Origin: Conoideocrella luteorostrata
Taxonomy: Eukaryota > Ascomycota > Sordariomycetes > Hypocreales > Clavicipitaceae
Length of the DNA stretch: 19,283 nucleotides
Reading direction: 5' to 3'
Assembly: GCA_032433595.1 (NCBI GenBank)
Contig: JASWJB010000528.1
Location: 1 to 19,283, forward strand
Part shown: in pieces, positions 16,550 through 19,283 of the stretch
How the letters are laid out: each line of letters begins with the position of its first letter
How positions within the stretch are numbered: position 1 is the first letter of the stretch
The notes under the pieces: generated by a model
Seen by the model: only the letters and a program-made list of their open reading frames with translations
What the model was told of the DNA's origin: nothing
Databases searched by the model: none
Made by a program: the position numbers and the translations under genes

Positions 16550-16554
16550 CCCAA

Positions 16555-16866
16555 TGTCACAGGAAACATTCCTCAACAATGCACTCAATATCACCGAAAA
16601 CGCACGATGCGACCGGAAGCATTCAACATCGTCGGAATTGAACGATGCTGACGAATGCGCCCCGCACGAGGAATTCAACATCACCGGAAACGGACGATAT
16701 CACCGGAAACCTACGATATCGTCAGAATCAATGGAATGGAATAAATGCACGAAAGAAGGAATATCGTAGAGATAAATAGTAGTCGAATTCCCGTCAACTA
16801 GATAGAAATCAAGGACATTTTTCCACTGCCTTAGAGACCGACTTCCATAGCTGCTCACTTGTGACA
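16555..16866 (+). mobile_element. R1 LTR-like element inserted in the R4 array
   Basis: This 312-bp copy begins TGTCACA (16555-16561) and ends TGTGACA (16860-16866). It is flanked by CCCAA (16550-16554) and TCCAA (16867-16871), a 5-bp duplication with one mismatch. It lies within an R4 anchor 2: GACCAGAAGC on the left, then CCTGAATCCTCACCTGTGGCC on the right. Interior subrepeats (CAACATCACCGGAAACG-like) match the other copies, with small length differences. Confidence 0.85.
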
Positions 16867-16871
16867 TCCAA

Positions 16872-17084
16872 CCTGAATCCTCACCTGTGGCCATCATTAT
16901 CATCAGCAGCAGCGTCATAGTCACCAGCATCATAACCAGCAGCGACGGCATCAGAAGCACATCATCATCATCAGCGGCGGCGGCGGCGTCATCATCAACA
17001 GCAGCAGCAGCGGCATTTCCTGCGTGGGCACCAACATCCTCGTCAGCAGCAACGGCGTCATCAGTAGCTGAGTCTTCCCCTTCT
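16872..17084 (+). repeat. R4 triplet array, part after the R1 insertion
   Basis: Continues the R4 pattern (CTGTGGCCATCATTATCATC, CAGCAGCAGCGGCATTTCC, TGCGTGGGCACCAACATCCT) and then passes into R2 at about 17085. Confidence 0.8.
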
Positions 17085-17510
17085 GCTCACTGTTCTTCCC
17101 CTTTTTCTCACAACGCGAGCGAAAAACCACCCATCCCGCCGGTATTTTGTGCGCTGCCCGCCGCAGAGTGGCCGGGCGCGCCGGGAGTGCCGTATTTCGC
17201 AATTCTTTCCACTGCATCGTTTGCGCCAGGTTTCGTGCCGCTGCGAGCGCTGGCTGTCGAGTTGCGGGCAAGCCCCTATTGCTGGCCCACGCAGGCATGC
17301 GGCCGGCGCCCCCTCGCTGTCGCTAGAGTATATACGTGTGTGAGCCCTGCAAGAGGTCCTCCAAAACGCAAAACCACGGTGCGGCAACATCTGGCAAAAT
17401 TTAGTTGGGCAGAATGTAGAGTATTTGTGTCTGGTTCCTTCTTCACAGCAGGAAGACGACCGAGTAAAAGAAGGCCTCCCAGCGTACGTACGGCGGGTTG
17501 GGACAGAGTT
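17085..17510 (+). repeat. R2 dispersed repeat, + copy
   Basis: Near full-length match to the - strand of 8553-8985, from TTTTCTCACAACGCGAGCG to ACGTACGGCGGGTTGGG, with scattered substitutions and small indels. Open frames differ between the copies. From 17511 to 17749 I see nothing clear apart from the 3' flank of the next gene. Confidence 0.8.
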
Positions 17511-17749
17511 GCTTGCCACCAAGTTTACTGAGGCACGCATGAGCAATTACTACCGCGGTCTTGCCCCCATATAGTAGCTACAAATTAGCCAATCTTGTTT
17601 ATCTACGAAAGAAGAGTAAGAGGAGGAAATGCCCGCGAGCGCACCGTATAATATGCCACATAACCTTATTTACTATTGCCCGTATACTTAACGGTGAATT
17701 CTAACACTAACTTAACTACACAACTTATGAAGATGCCAAGCGAGTCCAT

Positions 17750-18342
17750 CTACCCATTATTATCATCATCATTAGGGTCAGGAAAGCAACGACGATAGTT
17801 ATACGTAGCACACATCTCGGCAATCTCGGCAGGAAATCTGTTAGCTAATAAGTTAGATAACGGACCGAATTTTCAAAAAATATAAATTTGCAGAAACTTA
17901 CACGTATGCCAGAATCCTACAGTGCTGCACGTACTTCACCCAAACGCGCATCTTTCTCTTACACGACTTTAACTGTCTTTCGATGCGCCTCACCCTAAGA
18001 CGGTCCGGTGGCGTCGCTATGCTTTCAAGTCTGCAAATATCTAGCCTTAATCCGTCTCCTGGGCACTTTTAGGGCTAGCTTTCCAAGGAAGGGAGGGTAA
18101 TGAATATAGATAGGGGGTAGCATACGGTATGCCTTCCGGGTTGACGGAAGTTTACAGAGACGGTCCTCCTCAGCCAAGATAGACTGTTTTTCCTTAAGCT
18201 CAATAGCGGCAGCTTCTGATTCAACACACCGCCTGTTGTAAATACACAATTCTCTGTCGTAAACCTCGGCGTACCGTTCGTGCGCTCTACTCAACATCTT
18301 GTACTTTGCTGCAAGTTCAGCTGACCTGGGAGGCTTAGCCAT
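17750..18342 (-). CDS. Three-exon gene, Lys/Arg-rich protein of unknown function
   Basis: Exons on the - strand are 18342-18126, 18058-17902 and 17837-17750 (TAG), giving 153 residues. Intron 1 (18125-18059, 67 nt) has GTATGC, a CTAAA branch-like motif and CCCAG. Intron 2 (17901-17838, 64 nt) has GTAAGT, ATCTAAC and ACAG. Both joins keep the frame (phases 1 and 2). The ATG lies in GACCATGG, a good start context. Residues 1-60 form a likely amphipathic helix or short coiled coil (LAAKYKMLSRAHERYAEVYD). The middle is basic (RRIERQLKSCKRKMRVW). The tail holds AEIAEMCATYNYRRCFPDPN and an acidic end. There is no signal peptide or membrane segment. The basic middle could bind nucleic acid, but that is a guess. 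Confidence 0.65.
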
Positions 18343-18345
18343 GGT

Positions 18346-18663
18346 CTAGTTCATAGAGGGAGGGGAAGGTGACCAAACTCTGGCAACTGTGGCCCGCTGC
18401 ATATTTTTGTATTTTTGCTGGCATATGGGTGATGGCCTAGAATCAGAGCCCTCCCAAGGCCGCTGCAGCACCCGTACAGTCATGTTCGAAAACCCGACCG
18501 AAACAACATTGCCGACAGCACAGTATTCCAATGTGTTGATGTGAACTTGGATATTAATTGCGCTATAGTGCATAACGTGTAAGCTCACTGAATATTCATG
18601 TAGTAACATGTAATCATGCCTTGTATCCAACAACTGATGACCTTGCGGTCCCCCTTTCCTCAT
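18346..18663 (-). other. 105-codon upstream open frame, possible leader ORF or gene
   Basis: On the - strand an ATG at 18663 opens 105 codons ending TAG at 18346, three bases before the ATG of the three-exon gene (TATGAACTAGACCATGG). It matches no family I know and has no signal peptide or Cys pattern. If the downstream gene is transcribed from beyond 18663 this would be a very long upstream ORF; if its promoter lies inside, the frame may be chance. Confidence 0.3.
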
Positions 18664-19283
18664 GTAGATGATTTTGATAGAAACAATTTTGCCCCCCTGA
18701 TTTAGTTCTACGAGCTTTGTACTCGGTACACACGGCTAAAGCTCCCTTTGCACATGAGTTCTGTCAGCACACAAGGACGCGTTTTTGCCGGTATTAGCAA
18801 GCACGCCCGCCCGCAATCGAGGATTGGGTCATGCATGACCCCTTGTTGTTGAGTGATTCACCTCAAAGATGTGCTGAAGTGATTCACACTCTTTAGGGCA
18901 GCCTCACAGGCCCACAAAGCCTTTCGTTTTCTTAATTTTTCATGGGACCTAGCTTTTAGCTAGTTCATTATCATCATTACTGGTCATTTATTCATTTTCA
19001 TCGCAACACTTATTACGTGTAGAGTCACGTGTGCAGAGTGGGTGCCGTTCCTGGGCTAATCGCGATATGCCCCCACGTTTCTGTGCCTTAGGGATCCATT
19101 CTGGTTCTGCCGGGCGGTGAAACTCCCTTATCCACGCGAGTTCTGAGTACTTGGTACTAGCGTGTGTTTACTTTTTCACAGTCTGTGCCCATAAATTTCC
19201 CAAACCCAGCTAGCGTGCCGCAACGCTGGGTTGGAAACAATTGGACCCCCCCCCCCCCCACTGTAGCTTTTTTGTGTACTGAA
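18664..19283. other. Right-edge intergenic stretch
   Basis: No gene recognised. GTGATTCAC-like sites (18852, 18880), a CTCCCTT...GAGTTCTG pair (about 18740 and 19130), an 8-bp-stem hairpin (AACCCAGC...GCTGGGTT, about 19202-19232) and a poly-C run (19246-19259) are visible, but none identifies a function. Confidence 0.35.

Noticed and set aside
15180..17084. CRISPR-like array
   Set aside because: Spacers and repeats are irregular triplet DNA of varying length in a fungal setting; there are no constant direct repeats with unique spacers.

Overview
The window looks like repeat-rich accessory DNA of a filamentous ascomycete-type fungus. Genes are small and split by 52-67 nt introns with GTAAGT/GTATGT/GTGAGT donors and CTRAY-type branch points. 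There are relics of the fungal DUF3435 (FluG-type tyrosine recombinase-like) family and of an ankyrin protein. Several families of short dispersed and tandem repeats fill most of the rest. I saw no tRNA, rRNA, CRISPR array or bacterial-style operon.

Layout. 1-2.6 kb: LTR-like repeat ends, a CAG/CAT/CGG triplet array (family R4) and a ~76-bp minisatellite (R3) split by an LTR-like insertion (R1). 2.6-4.3 kb: a broken DUF3435 gene on the + strand. 4.34-4.5 kb: a repeat fragment (R5/R4), followed by a broken ankyrin-repeat gene on the - strand. 5.9-6.2 kb: a complete R1 element with a perfect 5-bp target duplication. 6.3-7.6 kb (-): a reconstructed ten-exon gene for a secreted, cysteine-rich protein with four microexons of 6-24 nt, the most unusual gene here. 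7.6-10.1 kb: an orphan core promoter, a 143-bp-arm palindrome made from repeat family R2, and an 83-bp mini-element. 10.6-11.4 kb (-): a two-exon gene with a P-loop-like motif. 11.6-13.3 kb: a non-coding stretch between ~90-bp inverted repeats with a cluster of GGTTCAC/GTGAACC motifs. 13.4-13.8 kb (-): a CxxCxGxG zinc-finger protein with a 5'UTR intron. 14.4-14.6 kb: a stop-riddled coding relic. 14.7-17.5 kb: a compound array R5-R4-R1-R4-R2. 17.75-18.34 kb (-): a three-exon gene of unknown function, with a 105-codon open frame ending 3 nt before its ATG.

How it fits together: four genes can be reconstructed as intact and all are on the - strand, but nothing shows that they act in one pathway. 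The two recognisable large-family genes (DUF3435, ankyrin) are broken, and both end at repeat boundaries. R1 elements sit inside R3 and R4 arrays, so those arrays existed before the insertions. Splice models were built by eye from frame continuity and splice motifs and have not been tested with transcripts.
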